From positions 1 through 38,611 of the forward strand of contig JAGXGS010000039.1 of NCBI GenBank assembly GCA_024636585.1: a stretch of 38,611 nt of DNA. The letters are read 5' to 3'. The notes under the pieces were generated by a model, which searched no databases, was not told the DNA's origin, and was given only the letters and a program-made list of their open reading frames with translations. Shown here piece after piece: positions 5,173 through 12,549 of the stretch; position 1 is the first letter of the stretch; each line of letters opens with the position of its first letter. The position numbers and the translations under genes are program-made. Origin of the DNA: Thiogranum sp. GTDB lineage: Bacteria > Pseudomonadota > Gammaproteobacteria > DSM-19610.

Positions 5173-5283
5173 GCATAACGATGCGCTCGTTCGGACGGGG
5201 AGTGTTCAGAAAATAGTGCCCAACAAGTCGCAAAAGCGGCGCGCCCCTGAGCTCGATCGTGGGTAGGACCGGCTTTAGGCCCC
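5173..5283 (+). other. Degenerate attC-like remnant(s) at the array end
   Basis: GCATAAC (5173-5179) followed by GATGCGCTCGTTCGGACGGG looks like a standard attC left arm; its partner may be GCGCCCCTGAGCTCGATCGT (5241-5260), without a proper GTT box. A second perfect R'' box, GCCCAAC (5218-5224), faces only CTTTAGGC (5273-5280). Either one long decayed site or two overlapping remnants. No usable R' box is visible. Confidence 0.45.
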
Positions 5284-5299
5284 ATAGGAGAGAACAGAT

Positions 5300-5725
5300 A
5301 TGACTGAATGTTGCGATTCAAAAACGTCAGGCTGCAATCCCCCGAAAAAGGCTCGCTGCCCCGTGAACGGAAAGAAGTACGCCTCTGTTGGGGTTAAGAC
5401 TATCCTCCATCATCTTTCCATTCCCTGGAGAAAGAGTTTAACGAGCCAGGCTTACTGCTTCTGTGCTGACGCAAATTGTGATGTTGTCTATTTTTGCGAA
5501 GATGAATCGATTATTCCAAAATCCGATCTCCGTACAGAAGTCGGTATAAAAGAAAGCTCGCCTGAACGAGCTGTCTGTTACTGTTTCGGTGTCTCGTACG
5601 AGGCGGCGGAGCGGGACAGGAATGCGAGGATATTTGTCACGGAAATGACAGGGCAGTCTCTCTGCTCCTGCGAGACCAGCAATCCTTCGGGGCGCTGTTG
5701 CCTCAAGGAGTTTCCGAAGCAGTGA
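5300..5725 (+). CDS. CopZ-like Fe-S/zinc metallochaperone domain protein
   Basis: A 141-residue cysteine-rich protein (16 Cys by my count) matching the N-terminal domain of Archaeoglobus-type CopZ, annotated elsewhere as putative iron-sulfur-binding metallochaperone. The first half carries CPVNGKKY and the CFC/ANCDVVYFC zinc-type ligands. The second half carries VCYCFGVSYEAA and CSCETSNPSGRCC, the [2Fe-2S] part. The C-terminal heavy-metal-associated domain of full CopZ is absent. Probable role is cytoplasmic metal (Cu or Hg) delivery or reduction; this is inferred. AGGAGAG lies seven bases before the ATG. It stands just beyond the last attC remnant and could be a former terminal cassette. Confidence 0.8.
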   Translation: MTECCDSKTSGCNPPKKARCPVNGKKYASVGVKTILHHLSIPWRKSLTSQAYCFCADANCDVVYFCEDESIIPKSDLRTEVGIKESSPERAVCYCFGVSYEAAERDRNARIFVTEMTGQSLCSCETSNPSGRCCLKEFPKQ

Positions 5726-5751
5726 GTTTTAACAACAGCTCGTGCTAGCTC

Positions 5752-6429
5752 TTATGCGTACCGCTCGTGACCGTCTCGGTGCTCTTTCCTGTGCAGGCTG
5801 ATGTCGAGCGCGATCTTCAGCGCGACGAGGGCGATCAGCAGCATCAGGGGCGAGCCCAGGGCCATGATGCCCCAGCCGCCGACGATGATGGCGACGTGCA
5901 GCGCGGCAATGCGCTTGTAGGGTGCTGACATCAGGGTCCTGATCTCACTGAGGCGGTATTCCCCGCCCAGGAAATAATTCAGCAGCAGCGACAGGCCGTG
6001 GGAGACGAACAGGCCGATCCAGGCCAGCACCACGCCGGGGGCGGCGGCATCGAGCATGCGCTGCACCGCGATCACCAGCATCTGGATGAACACCAGGTGA
6101 GCCGGCCAGGCATCGTCGCCGCTCGGGAAGACATCGCCCGCCATGCCGCCCTCGGAGGTGAATGTCAGCACGAACATGCCGTGCACTCCGCAAAAGGCGC
6201 CGTAGTGCAGGCAGAAGAACGCGACCGGGAACAGCGCGGTCAGACCCTTGAGGTGCAGCATCTTGAGGATCGTGTAGAAACCGACGACCAGGTTTTCCAG
6301 CCAGTAGAGCACGATGATGGAGGCGAGATCCCAGTCCAGCCACAAAACGCCGGCGATCGGGATCAGGTTCATCGCTACCAGGAAAGCGAGGGCGATGTGG
6401 TCTCGGGGTGGGGTCGCGTCGGCTGGCAT
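5752..6429 (-). CDS. DUF6498-type integral membrane protein
   Basis: A 225-residue protein with six or so hydrophobic segments (from residue 12, NLIPIAGVLWL; ASIIVLYWLENLVVGFY; FPVAFFCLHYGAFCGVHGMF; later LMLLIALVALKIALDI). The motif VLYWLENLVVGFYTILKM is typical of the DUF6498 family. Its function is unknown; location is the inner membrane. GC-rich like the backbone. The gene converges on the CopZ-like gene, and its TAA stop (5754-5752) sits in a TTATGC string resembling an attC R' box. It lies downstream of tmRNA on the same strand but is separated from it by a terminator. Confidence 0.75.
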   Translation of the reverse strand: MPADATPPRDHIALAFLVAMNLIPIAGVLWLDWDLASIIVLYWLENLVVGFYTILKMLHLKGLTALFPVAFFCLHYGAFCGVHGMFVLTFTSEGGMAGDVFPSGDDAWPAHLVFIQMLVIAVQRMLDAAAPGVVLAWIGLFVSHGLSLLLNYFLGGEYRLSEIRTLMSAPYKRIAALHVAIIVGGWGIMALGSPLMLLIALVALKIALDISLHRKEHRDGHERYA

Positions 6430-6484
6430 GTCGGTGTGAGGGTCGTAGTGGCGTGGTCATGATAGCGGAAGCACGCAAGCAGAC

Positions 6485-6517
6485 AATAAAAAACCCCAAC
6501 CGCGAACGGTTGAGGTT
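6485..6517 (-). terminator. Intrinsic terminator of ssrA
   Basis: On the minus strand an 11 bp stem with one mismatch, AACCTCAACCG and CGGTTGGGGTT with a TTCG loop (6517-6492), is followed by a run of T. It sits eight bases past the tmRNA CCA end. Confidence 0.88.
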
Positions 6518-6524
6518 TCATTAT

Positions 6525-6887
6525 TGGTGGAGGCGGCGGGAATCGAACCCGCGTCCGCAAGTCCTCTGCCTTTGGCTCTACATGCTTATCCGCGTCTTTT
6601 AATTTAGCTGGCTGCTATCCGACGGGCAGGGAACACAGTCAGCGATTCCGGTTAGGTTTTAACGTATCGGCGCCGGACGCACTTCAACGCGATTCTGTAT
6701 GGGATGACTCCGGTGATCCGGGCGTACAGACACACGCCGGGCCGAAGGCTTTACACCGGTTTTTAAGCGGCTAAAGCGTAGTTGTCGTCGTTGGCAACTA
6801 TAAGTGTTACAGCTGGATTTACGAGGTAATCTGTTCCTCGGCATGCACCTCGGGTTTCGCAACCCACGTCGAAGCCAGGTCGCCCCC
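6525..6887 (-). tRNA. ssrA: Transfer-messenger RNA (tmRNA, one-piece)
   Basis: The 5' end GGGGGCGACCTGGCTTCGAC and the 3' end GGTTCGATTCCCGCCGCC followed by TCCACCA form the tRNA-like domain; the acceptor stem GGGGGCG pairs with CGCCTCC. The reading frame in the middle (6795-6763) encodes the proteolysis tag ANDDNYALAA followed by TAA, close to the enterobacterial ANDENYALAA. With SmpB, tmRNA rescues stalled ribosomes and tags the nascent protein for ClpXP and related proteases. About 363 nt, standard one-piece form. A TATATT (6911-6906, minus strand) may be the -10 of its promoter; the -35 is poor. The 3' end of ssrA is a common integration site for genomic islands, and the accessory DNA lies on that side. 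Confidence 0.95.
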
Positions 6888-7003
6888 GGATTCTTCAACT
6901 TGGACAATATACACCAAGCCGGAGTTCCCGCCTATGTATGCGGCCGGCGGTCGCTCCTGAATAAGCTAGTTTGGGGATTGAAGTGGGGATTTCAAGGGCT
7001 TTA

Positions 7004-7480
7004 TCAGCGGATACGCATCAGCCGCTGCTTGTCGCGCTGCCAGTCACGGTCTTTGACGGAGGCGCGCTTGTCGTGTTCCTTCTTGCCCTTGGCGAGCGCG
7101 ATTTCCAGCTTGGCGCGGCCTTTTTTCCAGTACATCGCGGTAGGGATCAGGGCATAGCCCTTGCGCTCCACGGCACCGATCAGTTTGTCGAGTTCTTCGC
7201 GGTGCAGCAGCAGTTTGCGGGTGCGACGGGAATCCGGCTGGATGTGGGTGGAGGCGGTCTGCAGCGGTGTGATCAGGGCGCCGAACAGGAATGCCTCGTT
7301 GTTTTTCAGCATCACGTAGGCATCCACCAGCTGCACTTTACCCGCGCGCAGGCTTTTGACTTCCCAGCCTTCCAGCACCAGTCCGGCTTCCTGTTTGTCC
7401 TCCAGCGCATACTCGTGGCGCGCCCGCTTGTTGAGCGCGATGGTGCTGCCCGGGCTTTTTTTTGTTGCTGTTTTGGCCAT
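7004..7480 (-). CDS. smpB: SsrA-binding protein SmpB
   Basis: A 158-residue protein with the SmpB core: [20 protein letters not shown] (residues 14-33), [41 protein letters not shown] and [20 protein letters not shown] near the C-terminus, which forms the helix that enters the mRNA channel. It binds the tRNA-like domain of tmRNA and is essential for trans-translation. It stands just upstream of ssrA on the same strand. I start at the second ATG (7480), which aligns with known SmpB; an ATG at 7489 adds three residues. TATAAT lies directly before the first ATG on this strand and could be a -10 giving a very short leader. Confidence 0.95.
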   Translation of the reverse strand: MAKTATKKSPGSTIALNKRARHEYALEDKQEAGLVLEGWEVKSLRAGKVQLVDAYVMLKNNEAFLFGALITPLQTASTHIQPDSRRTRKLLLHREELDKLIGAVERKGYALIPTAMYWKKGRAKLEIALAKGKKEHDKRASVKDRDWQRDKQRLMRIR

Positions 7481-7591
7481 GCCCCCCATTATACCTGCTC
7501 ACCCGCGGCGCTGTGGTGAAAATTCTTATGCTTGAGACTGTTAGCCGTTTTACGGACAATTGCGCATAACCACAGAGCAAGGCGGGATGGT

Positions 7592-9004
7592 ATGGGGGGA
7601 AAACGGGAATCGATTCACGGCGTCTGGTCGGGCCGGCTGGCCTTTGTGCTGGCGGCGACCGGCTCTGCAGTGGGACTCGGCAATATCTGGAAGTTCCCTT
7701 ATATCGCAGGGGAAAATGGCGGCGGCGCGTTTGTGATCGTGTACCTGTGCTGCATCGGCATCATCGGTGTTCCGATCATGATGGCGGAAGTCATGCTCGG
7801 GCGACGTGGCCGTCGCAGTCCGATCAATACCATGCGGCATCTGGCGCGAGAGGCCGGCGCCAGTCCGCACTGGCGCTGGCTGGGCTGGGCCGGAGTGGCC
7901 GCCGGATTCCTGATCCTGTCCTATTACAGTGTCATCGCCGGCTGGGCACTTGCCTATGTGTGGCGGTCGGCGGGCGCCATGTTTGTCGGTGCGACCTCTG
8001 AGGGCGTGGCCAGCATTTTTGATCAGCTGGTTACGGACCCTGAGCGGCTGATTGCCTGGCACACGCTGTTCATGGTGATGACCATGACGGTTGTCGCACG
8101 CGGCGTGCGCAGCGGCCTGGAGAAGGCGGTGCGCTACCTGGTGCCGGCACTGTTCGTGCTGCTGATCATGCTGAACGGCTATGCGTTAGCCAGCGGGGCT
8201 TTCGATCAGGGGCTGGAGTTTCTGTTCACTCCGGACTTCAGCAAGCTTTCCGCCAACGGTTTTCTGATTGCCCTGGGTCATGCGTTTTTCACGCTCAGTC
8301 TCGGCATGGGCGCGATCATGGTCTACGGCTCCTATTTGCCGGAACGCACGTCCATCGCCAAAACCAGTATCACGATCGCGTTTCTGGATACGCTGGTGGC
8401 GTTGCTGGCGGGCATGGCGATTTTTCCGATCGTGTTTGCCAACGGCATGGATCCGGGAGCGGGCGCCGGGCTGATTTTCCAGACCTTGCCGATCGCTTTC
8501 GGGCACATGGCCGGCGGCGTGGTGTTCGGCACGCTGTTTTTTGTACTGCTGGTATTCGCGGCCTGGACCTCGGCGATCTCGCTGATTGAGCCGGCGGTGG
8601 CCTGGCTAGTGGAAAACCACGGCATGACGCGGGTGCACGCATCGGTCGTGGCCGGTATGATTACCTGGACAGCGGGCCTGTTGACGGTGTTTTCGTTCAA
8701 CCTGTGGTCGGATTTTCATCCACTGGCGTTCATCGAAATATTCAGGACCGCCACCCTGTTCGATTTGCTGGACTACCTGACGGCTAATATCATGCTGCCG
8801 CTCGGCGGTCTGCTGATAGCGGTGTTCAGCGTCTGGGTAATGCAGCGCGACGACAGTGTCCAGGAACTGGATATGGGCGACAGCGCGGGATTCCGGCTGT
8901 GGTACTTTCTGGTTCGCTATGTGACACCGGTGGCAGTGATCATCGTGTTTCTCAATGTAACCAAACTCGTAAATTTCAGCGCTTTGCTGGGACTGGCTGA
9001 ATAG
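7592..9004 (+). CDS. Sodium-dependent transporter, neurotransmitter:sodium symporter (NSS/LeuT) family
   Basis: A 470-residue inner-membrane protein with about 12 hydrophobic segments. The family signature GSAVGLGNIWKFPYIAGENG begins near residue 23; it builds the unwound TM1 with the substrate and Na+ sites. It is followed by GGGAFVIVYL, and the later ALGHAFFTLSLGMGAI is TM6, the other half of the binding pocket. Bacterial members take up amino acids or similar solutes with Na+; the substrate is not readable. I choose the ATG at 7592 because the upstream TTG-started frame adds a non-conserved stretch, and GGCGGGA lies just before this ATG. It is divergent from smpB, and ratA starts two bases after its stop. 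Confidence 0.9.
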   Translation: MGGKRESIHGVWSGRLAFVLAATGSAVGLGNIWKFPYIAGENGGGAFVIVYLCCIGIIGVPIMMAEVMLGRRGRRSPINTMRHLAREAGASPHWRWLGWAGVAAGFLILSYYSVIAGWALAYVWRSAGAMFVGATSEGVASIFDQLVTDPERLIAWHTLFMVMTMTVVARGVRSGLEKAVRYLVPALFVLLIMLNGYALASGAFDQGLEFLFTPDFSKLSANGFLIALGHAFFTLSLGMGAIMVYGSYLPERTSIAKTSITIAFLDTLVALLAGMAIFPIVFANGMDPGAGAGLIFQTLPIAFGHMAGGVVFGTLFFVLLVFAAWTSAISLIEPAVAWLVENHGMTRVHASVVAGMITWTAGLLTVFSFNLWSDFHPLAFIEIFRTATLFDLLDYLTANIMLPLGGLLIAVFSVWVMQRDDSVQELDMGDSAGFRLWYFLVRYVTPVAVIIVFLNVTKLVNFSALLGLAE

Positions 9005-9006
9005 TT

Positions 9007-9444
9007 GTGACTATCATAAGCAAGTCGGCGCTGGTGCCGTATACGCCCGCACAAATGTTTGCCCTGGTGGATGATATCGAGGCTTACCCGCAGTTCCTTC
9101 CCTGGTGCAAGCAGGCCGAGGTGCTGTCGCGTGATGAAGATGAAGTGCGCGCCACGCTGGAGTTGTCGCGGGGTGGCGTAGAGAAATCGTTCACCACCCG
9201 TAACCTCAATCAGAAGGACAAGATGATCGAGATCCGCCTGGTGAACGGTCCGTTCAAGCGGCTGGACGGCTACTGGCATTTCGATCGCCTGGGCGATGAG
9301 GGCTGCAAGATTTCGCTGGATCTCGAGTTCGAGTTTTCGAGCCGGATGCTGGGCATGGTGGTGGGGCCGGTATTCAGCCAGATTGCCAATTCACTCGTGG
9401 ATGCATTCATGCAACGTGCGAAAGATGTTTATGGGGGACGTTGA
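9007..9444 (+). CDS. ratA: RatA/COQ10-type START-domain protein
   Basis: A 145-residue protein of the polyketide cyclase/START family: an opening MTIISKSALVPYTPAQMFAL, VDDIEAYPQFLPWCKQAEVL (residues 22-41), GPFKRLDGYWHFDRL and a C-terminal helix SLVDAFMQRAKDVYG. Bacterial homologues were named RatA as a proposed ribosome-association toxin. The fold is also that of COQ10, a ubiquinone-binding respiratory factor, and a lipid/quinone role is at least as likely. The GTG start lies two bases after the transporter stop. It overlaps ratB by 14 bp, a standard ratA-ratB pair. Confidence 0.88.
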   Translation: MTIISKSALVPYTPAQMFALVDDIEAYPQFLPWCKQAEVLSRDEDEVRATLELSRGGVEKSFTTRNLNQKDKMIEIRLVNGPFKRLDGYWHFDRLGDEGCKISLDLEFEFSSRMLGMVVGPVFSQIANSLVDAFMQRAKDVYGGR

Positions 9445-9760
9445 ACTCATACTGGTCGAGGTGGCCTATGCGCGGCCCGACAAGCAGCTGATACTGAAGC
9501 TGGAAGTGCCGGTCGGTACTACTGTGCAGCAGGCTGTCGAGCAGTCGACGATTCTGGAAAAATTTCCCGAGATCGATCTGGCGAAAGCGAAGATGGGTAT
9601 TTTTGGCAAGCTCAAGAAGCCTGGTGAGGCATTGCTGGCAGGTGACCGGGTGGAAATCTACCGGCCTTTGATCGCTGATCCCAAGGAAGTGCGCAAACAA
9701 CGCGCGGCGGCCGGCAAAGTCATGAAGAAAGGCGGCGGTGACGCAGCCTCTGAAAGTTAG
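9431..9760 (+). CDS. ratB: RnfH/RatB ubiquitin-like protein
   Basis: A 109-residue protein of the RnfH family with a beta-grasp (ubiquitin-like) fold: VELILVEVAYARPDKQLILK (residues 4-23), VGTTVQQAVEQS, and the signature GIFGKLKKPGEALLAGDRVE leading to IYRPLIADPKE. The C-terminus is basic and disordered. Despite the RnfH name, function is unsettled; it nearly always sits beside ratA, as here. I use the ATG at 9431 (an ATG two codons earlier is possible). The stop overlaps the convergent bamE end by 4 bp. Confidence 0.88.
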   Translation: MGDVELILVEVAYARPDKQLILKLEVPVGTTVQQAVEQSTILEKFPEIDLAKAKMGIFGKLKKPGEALLAGDRVEIYRPLIADPKEVRKQRAAAGKVMKKGGGDAASES

Positions 9761-10236
9761 CTGTTACCGAACCCGATCCAGCGCCACAGGCGCGTGAGAA
9801 TGCCGACGTCGCCGCGTTCCTGTGGCGGCACCGTGACGGTGCGTTGCTGGCGCACCGCATCGGGATTATCGGGTGAGGCTCCCGGCTGCACGCTACCGGC
9901 CATCCTGACCAGTTCATCTTCGCGGAAAAACAGTGTCAGCAGTTCCTGTTCCGGTTCACCTTCACCGCGCGTGCCTGGCTTATAGGAAAAGTAATAATCC
10001 CAGCGGTCGGGGTGGAAGGGATCGGTTACCATCGGTGAGCCGAGGATGAACTGCACCTGGCGCCGGGTCATGCCAATGCGCAACTGGTTGGCTTCTTCCT
10101 GGCTGACGACATTGCCCTGCTGGATTTCGATGCGATAGACCCAGGGCAGCCGATTGACCACCGGATCGTTGGAGCAGGCGCCGAGCAAAAGACTTGCAAT
10201 GACGGTAATTGGGATGAGAAGCTTTTGCATTAACAT
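9757..10236 (-). CDS. bamE: Outer membrane protein assembly factor BamE
   Basis: A 157-159 residue lipoprotein: signal peptide with lipobox LLLGAC, then VYRIEIQQGNVVSQEEANQL and RIGMTRRQVQFILGSP (the conserved G.....V...LG.P BamE fold), followed by DPFHPDRWDYYFSY. BamE anchors in the inner leaflet of the outer membrane and supports the BamA beta-barrel assembly machine. The C-terminus is longer than in E. coli (113 residues), with a Pro/Gln-rich stretch (about residues 119-145) and a terminal LTRLWRWIGFG. Two ATGs (10236, 10230) are possible. It is divergent from fur, an arrangement common in gammaproteobacteria. Confidence 0.93.
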   Translation of the reverse strand: MLMQKLLIPITVIASLLLGACSNDPVVNRLPWVYRIEIQQGNVVSQEEANQLRIGMTRRQVQFILGSPMVTDPFHPDRWDYYFSYKPGTRGEGEPEQELLTLFFREDELVRMAGSVQPGASPDNPDAVRQQRTVTVPPQERGDVGILTRLWRWIGFGNS

Positions 10237-10330
10237 TGAAAATCAGTCGCCCTGTGGACGGGCGGCATCATAACTGATGCAGCCGGTTTTGAACATGGCT
10301 GGCAGATATGACCGACAGGGACTTAATCGA

Positions 10331-10756
10331 GTGGAATCAAACGATCTACGTAAAGCAGGGCTGAAAGTGACTCTGCCAAGGATGAAAATCCTTGAAATCC
10401 TCGAAACCAATGAAACGCGCCACATGAGTGCGGAAGATGTCTACAAGATGCTGCTGGAAGGGCAGGAAGACATTGGTCTGGCGACGGTTTACCGGGTGCT
10501 GACGCAGTTCGAGGCAGCCGGTCTGGTGGAGCGTCACCATTTCGAGGGCGGGCATTCGGTATTCGAACTCAACGAAGGGCATCACCATGATCATATTGTC
10601 TGCGTGCAATGCGGCAAGGTAAGCGAGTTCGTCGATCAGACGATCGAGAAGTGTCAGGAGCAGGTTGCCAGCAAAGCCGGTTTCCGGATTCGCGACCATT
10701 CATTGATTATCTATGGTGAATGCACGGACAAAAACTGCCCTGAACTCAAGAAGTAA
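10331..10756 (+). CDS. fur: Ferric uptake regulator Fur
   Basis: A 141-residue Fur. The winged helix is LRKAGLKVTLPRMKILEILE (residues 6-25) through IGLATVYRVLTQFEAAGLV. The metal-sensing region includes HFEGGHSVFEL and HHHDHIVC. Structural zinc cysteines are VCVQCGK and ECTDKNC. Iron-loaded Fur dimers repress iron-uptake genes. I choose GTG 10331, preceded by AGGGA at nine bases, because conserved sequence begins just after it; an upstream ATG at 10277 would add 18 unconserved residues. Its last 11 bp overlap the convergent recN. Confidence 0.94.
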   Translation: MESNDLRKAGLKVTLPRMKILEILETNETRHMSAEDVYKMLLEGQEDIGLATVYRVLTQFEAAGLVERHHFEGGHSVFELNEGHHHDHIVCVQCGKVSEFVDQTIEKCQEQVASKAGFRIRDHSLIIYGECTDKNCPELKK

Positions 10757-12497
10757 CGCGGGTTTTTTGTCCTTGATTCGAGGATCTGGCGGTTTTCCCG
10801 CGGCTGGCGGCAGGCCGCTCATCCTGCGGCCGCGCAGCAGTTGTCAGCATTTCCTGCGCGTGCTGTAACGTCGAGTCGGTGATTTTCCTGCCGCCCAGCA
10901 TGCGCGCAATTTCTTGCGTTCGATCTGCGTCAGTCAGCGCACGAATCTGCGTGCGGGTGCTTTGCCCGTCTGTCACTTTGGCTACCTGCAGATGCTGATG
11001 GGCGTGTGATGCCACCTGCGGCAGATGCGTAACGCACAGCACCTGGTGGTGTGCGCCCAGCGCCTGCAGTTGCCGCCCCACAGTCTCGGCCACTGCGCCA
11101 CCGACGCCGCTGTCGACTTCATCGAAGATCAATGTGGGGATACGGGTATCTGCCGCGGCGATGACCTGGATGGCAAGACTGATGCGTGACAGTTCACCGC
11201 CTGAAGCGACTTTCGCAAGCGGCCGCAGCGGCTGACCGGGATTGGCGCTGACCAGAAACTCGATAGTGTCCTGACCCTGGGCTGAGAGTGCGGCAGAGGG
11301 ATTGTCGCGCACACCCACTTCAAACTGGCCGCCCTGCATACCGAGCGTCTGCATCGCTTCAGTTACCCGCTGCGATAGTTGTGCGGCGGTTTTTACGCGC
11401 CGGGTATGCAGCTTGCGCACGACCTTTGCATACCCGTTTTCCAGCTCCTGTAACTGCTGCTCCAGCTTCTGCAACTGCTGATCGGCCTGTTCCAGTTGTT
11501 CCAGTTCATCGATCAGTCCGGTCTGGAATGTGTGCAGCGTTTCCGCTTCGATACGGTGCTTGCGCGCCACCTGGTGCAAAGCATCCAGGCGCTCCTCGAC
11601 CCATTGCAGACGCTGCGGATCCAGTTCCAGCCGGTCCTGATAACTGCGTAGCTGATCGACACCTTCTTCGAGCTGGATGAGTGCGGAATTGATCAGCTCG
11701 CCGGCCTCCTTGAGACTGGCGTCGATCGCGGTAAGCGGTTCCAGGTCGGCCAGCGCCTGACTAAGCAACGCCTGCGCCGATCGGTCGTCATCGTAAAGCC
11801 GTTCCAGATGGGTGCCGCAGGTGGACAGCAGTTCACCGGCATTGGAAAGCCGCGCGTGTTCTTCATGCAGCTGCTCGACTTCACCGGCAAGCGGCGCCAG
11901 TGCGTCAAGTTCCTGCAACTGGAAGCGCAGGAATTCCAGCCGGGATGTCTTGTCCTGATCGCTGCCAATGATCGCTTCGATGGCCTGCCGGGTCTGTTTC
12001 CAGTCACTGTGCAGACCGGCGAGCTGTGCCAGCAGCGGCTGGTGTCCGCCGTGGTTGTCGAGCAGTTGGCGCTGCAGGTCGCGCTTCATCAGTGACTGGT
12101 GCTCGTGCTGGCCATGAATATCGACCAGGTACTCTCCGAGTTCGCGCAGCGACTGCACTGGTACCGCCGACCCATTGATATAGGCACGCGAACGACCCTC
12201 GCCCGCGATCACCCGGCGCAGCTGGCACTCCCCGTCGAGGGTCATGGCCTGTTCGGCGAGCCAGTCGGATGCCGCGGTAATGCCGCTGGTATCGAAGCTG
12301 GCGCTGATCTCGGCGCGCTCGGCGCCATGCCGCACGCTGGCAGCATCGGCCCGGTCGCCCAGCAGCAGGCCCAGTGCATCCAGCAGGATCGATTTGCCGG
12401 CGCCGGTTTCACCGGTCAACGCGGTCATTCCCGGGCGCAGTTCGACTTCCAGGTCATCGATAATGGCAAAGTCGCGGATATGGAGTGACAGCAGCAT
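10746..12497 (-). CDS. recN: DNA repair protein RecN
   Basis: A 583-residue SMC-like ATPase. Walker A is GETGAGKS near residue 29. A long coiled-coil middle (about 150-360) is rich in Gln/Leu/Glu. The ABC signature is LASGGELSRISLAIQV, and Walker B is TLIFDEVDSGVGG, followed by VLCVTHLPQVASHA. RecN acts early in double-strand break repair, holding DNA ends for RecA. The C-terminal 40 residues are a basic, poorly conserved extension. It lies downstream of nadK on the same strand (52 bp gap). Confidence 0.95.
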   Translation of the reverse strand: MLLSLHIRDFAIIDDLEVELRPGMTALTGETGAGKSILLDALGLLLGDRADAASVRHGAERAEISASFDTSGITAASDWLAEQAMTLDGECQLRRVIAGEGRSRAYINGSAVPVQSLRELGEYLVDIHGQHEHQSLMKRDLQRQLLDNHGGHQPLLAQLAGLHSDWKQTRQAIEAIIGSDQDKTSRLEFLRFQLQELDALAPLAGEVEQLHEEHARLSNAGELLSTCGTHLERLYDDDRSAQALLSQALADLEPLTAIDASLKEAGELINSALIQLEEGVDQLRSYQDRLELDPQRLQWVEERLDALHQVARKHRIEAETLHTFQTGLIDELEQLEQADQQLQKLEQQLQELENGYAKVVRKLHTRRVKTAAQLSQRVTEAMQTLGMQGGQFEVGVRDNPSAALSAQGQDTIEFLVSANPGQPLRPLAKVASGGELSRISLAIQVIAAADTRIPTLIFDEVDSGVGGAVAETVGRQLQALGAHHQVLCVTHLPQVASHAHQHLQVAKVTDGQSTRTQIRALTDADRTQEIARMLGGRKITDSTLQHAQEMLTTAARPQDERPAASRGKTARSSNQGQKTRVTS

Positions 12498-12549
12498 GGT
12501 GGCTTCTACCGGGTTGCGGGTGTGGATCGGTTGCCGACGGGACTGTATG

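Larger units (their letters stand above)
1..5283 (+). mobile_element. Chromosomal integron cassette array (distal part, integrase outside window)
   Basis: Small genes alternate with imperfect inverted repeats that begin with an AAC-end box and finish with a GTT-start box, as attC sites do. Inferred cassette boundaries (the G/TT of each R' box) fall near 166, 890, 1553, 2188, 2904, 3932 and 4771. This gives one partial and seven complete or degenerate cassettes. The attC sites of cassettes 1, 4, 5 and 6 have similar lengths (58-61 bp) and share a TCTAAC left end; several also share a GCGCGGCT centre. That likeness is typical of sedentary chromosomal integrons. No intI-like reading frame or attI is visible, so the platform should lie left of position 1. 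The array ends where attC sites become degenerate (4695-5283), next to backbone genes. The array is supported by the sequence; activity is unknown. Confidence 0.85.

Noticed and set aside
5727..5757. Possible complete attC after the CopZ-like gene
   Set aside because: Only a short arm (AGCTCG/AGCTCT) and a CTTATGC box are visible; no GTT triplet and too short, so it is not listed as a site.
5998..6462. 154-codon plus-strand reading frame
   Set aside because: Antisense to the DUF6498 membrane protein; the minus-strand product has clear membrane helices and family motifs.
6659..7157. Reading frames inside and beside ssrA
   Set aside because: They overlap the tmRNA structure and smpB; coding potential there is explained by the RNA gene and the smpB shadow.
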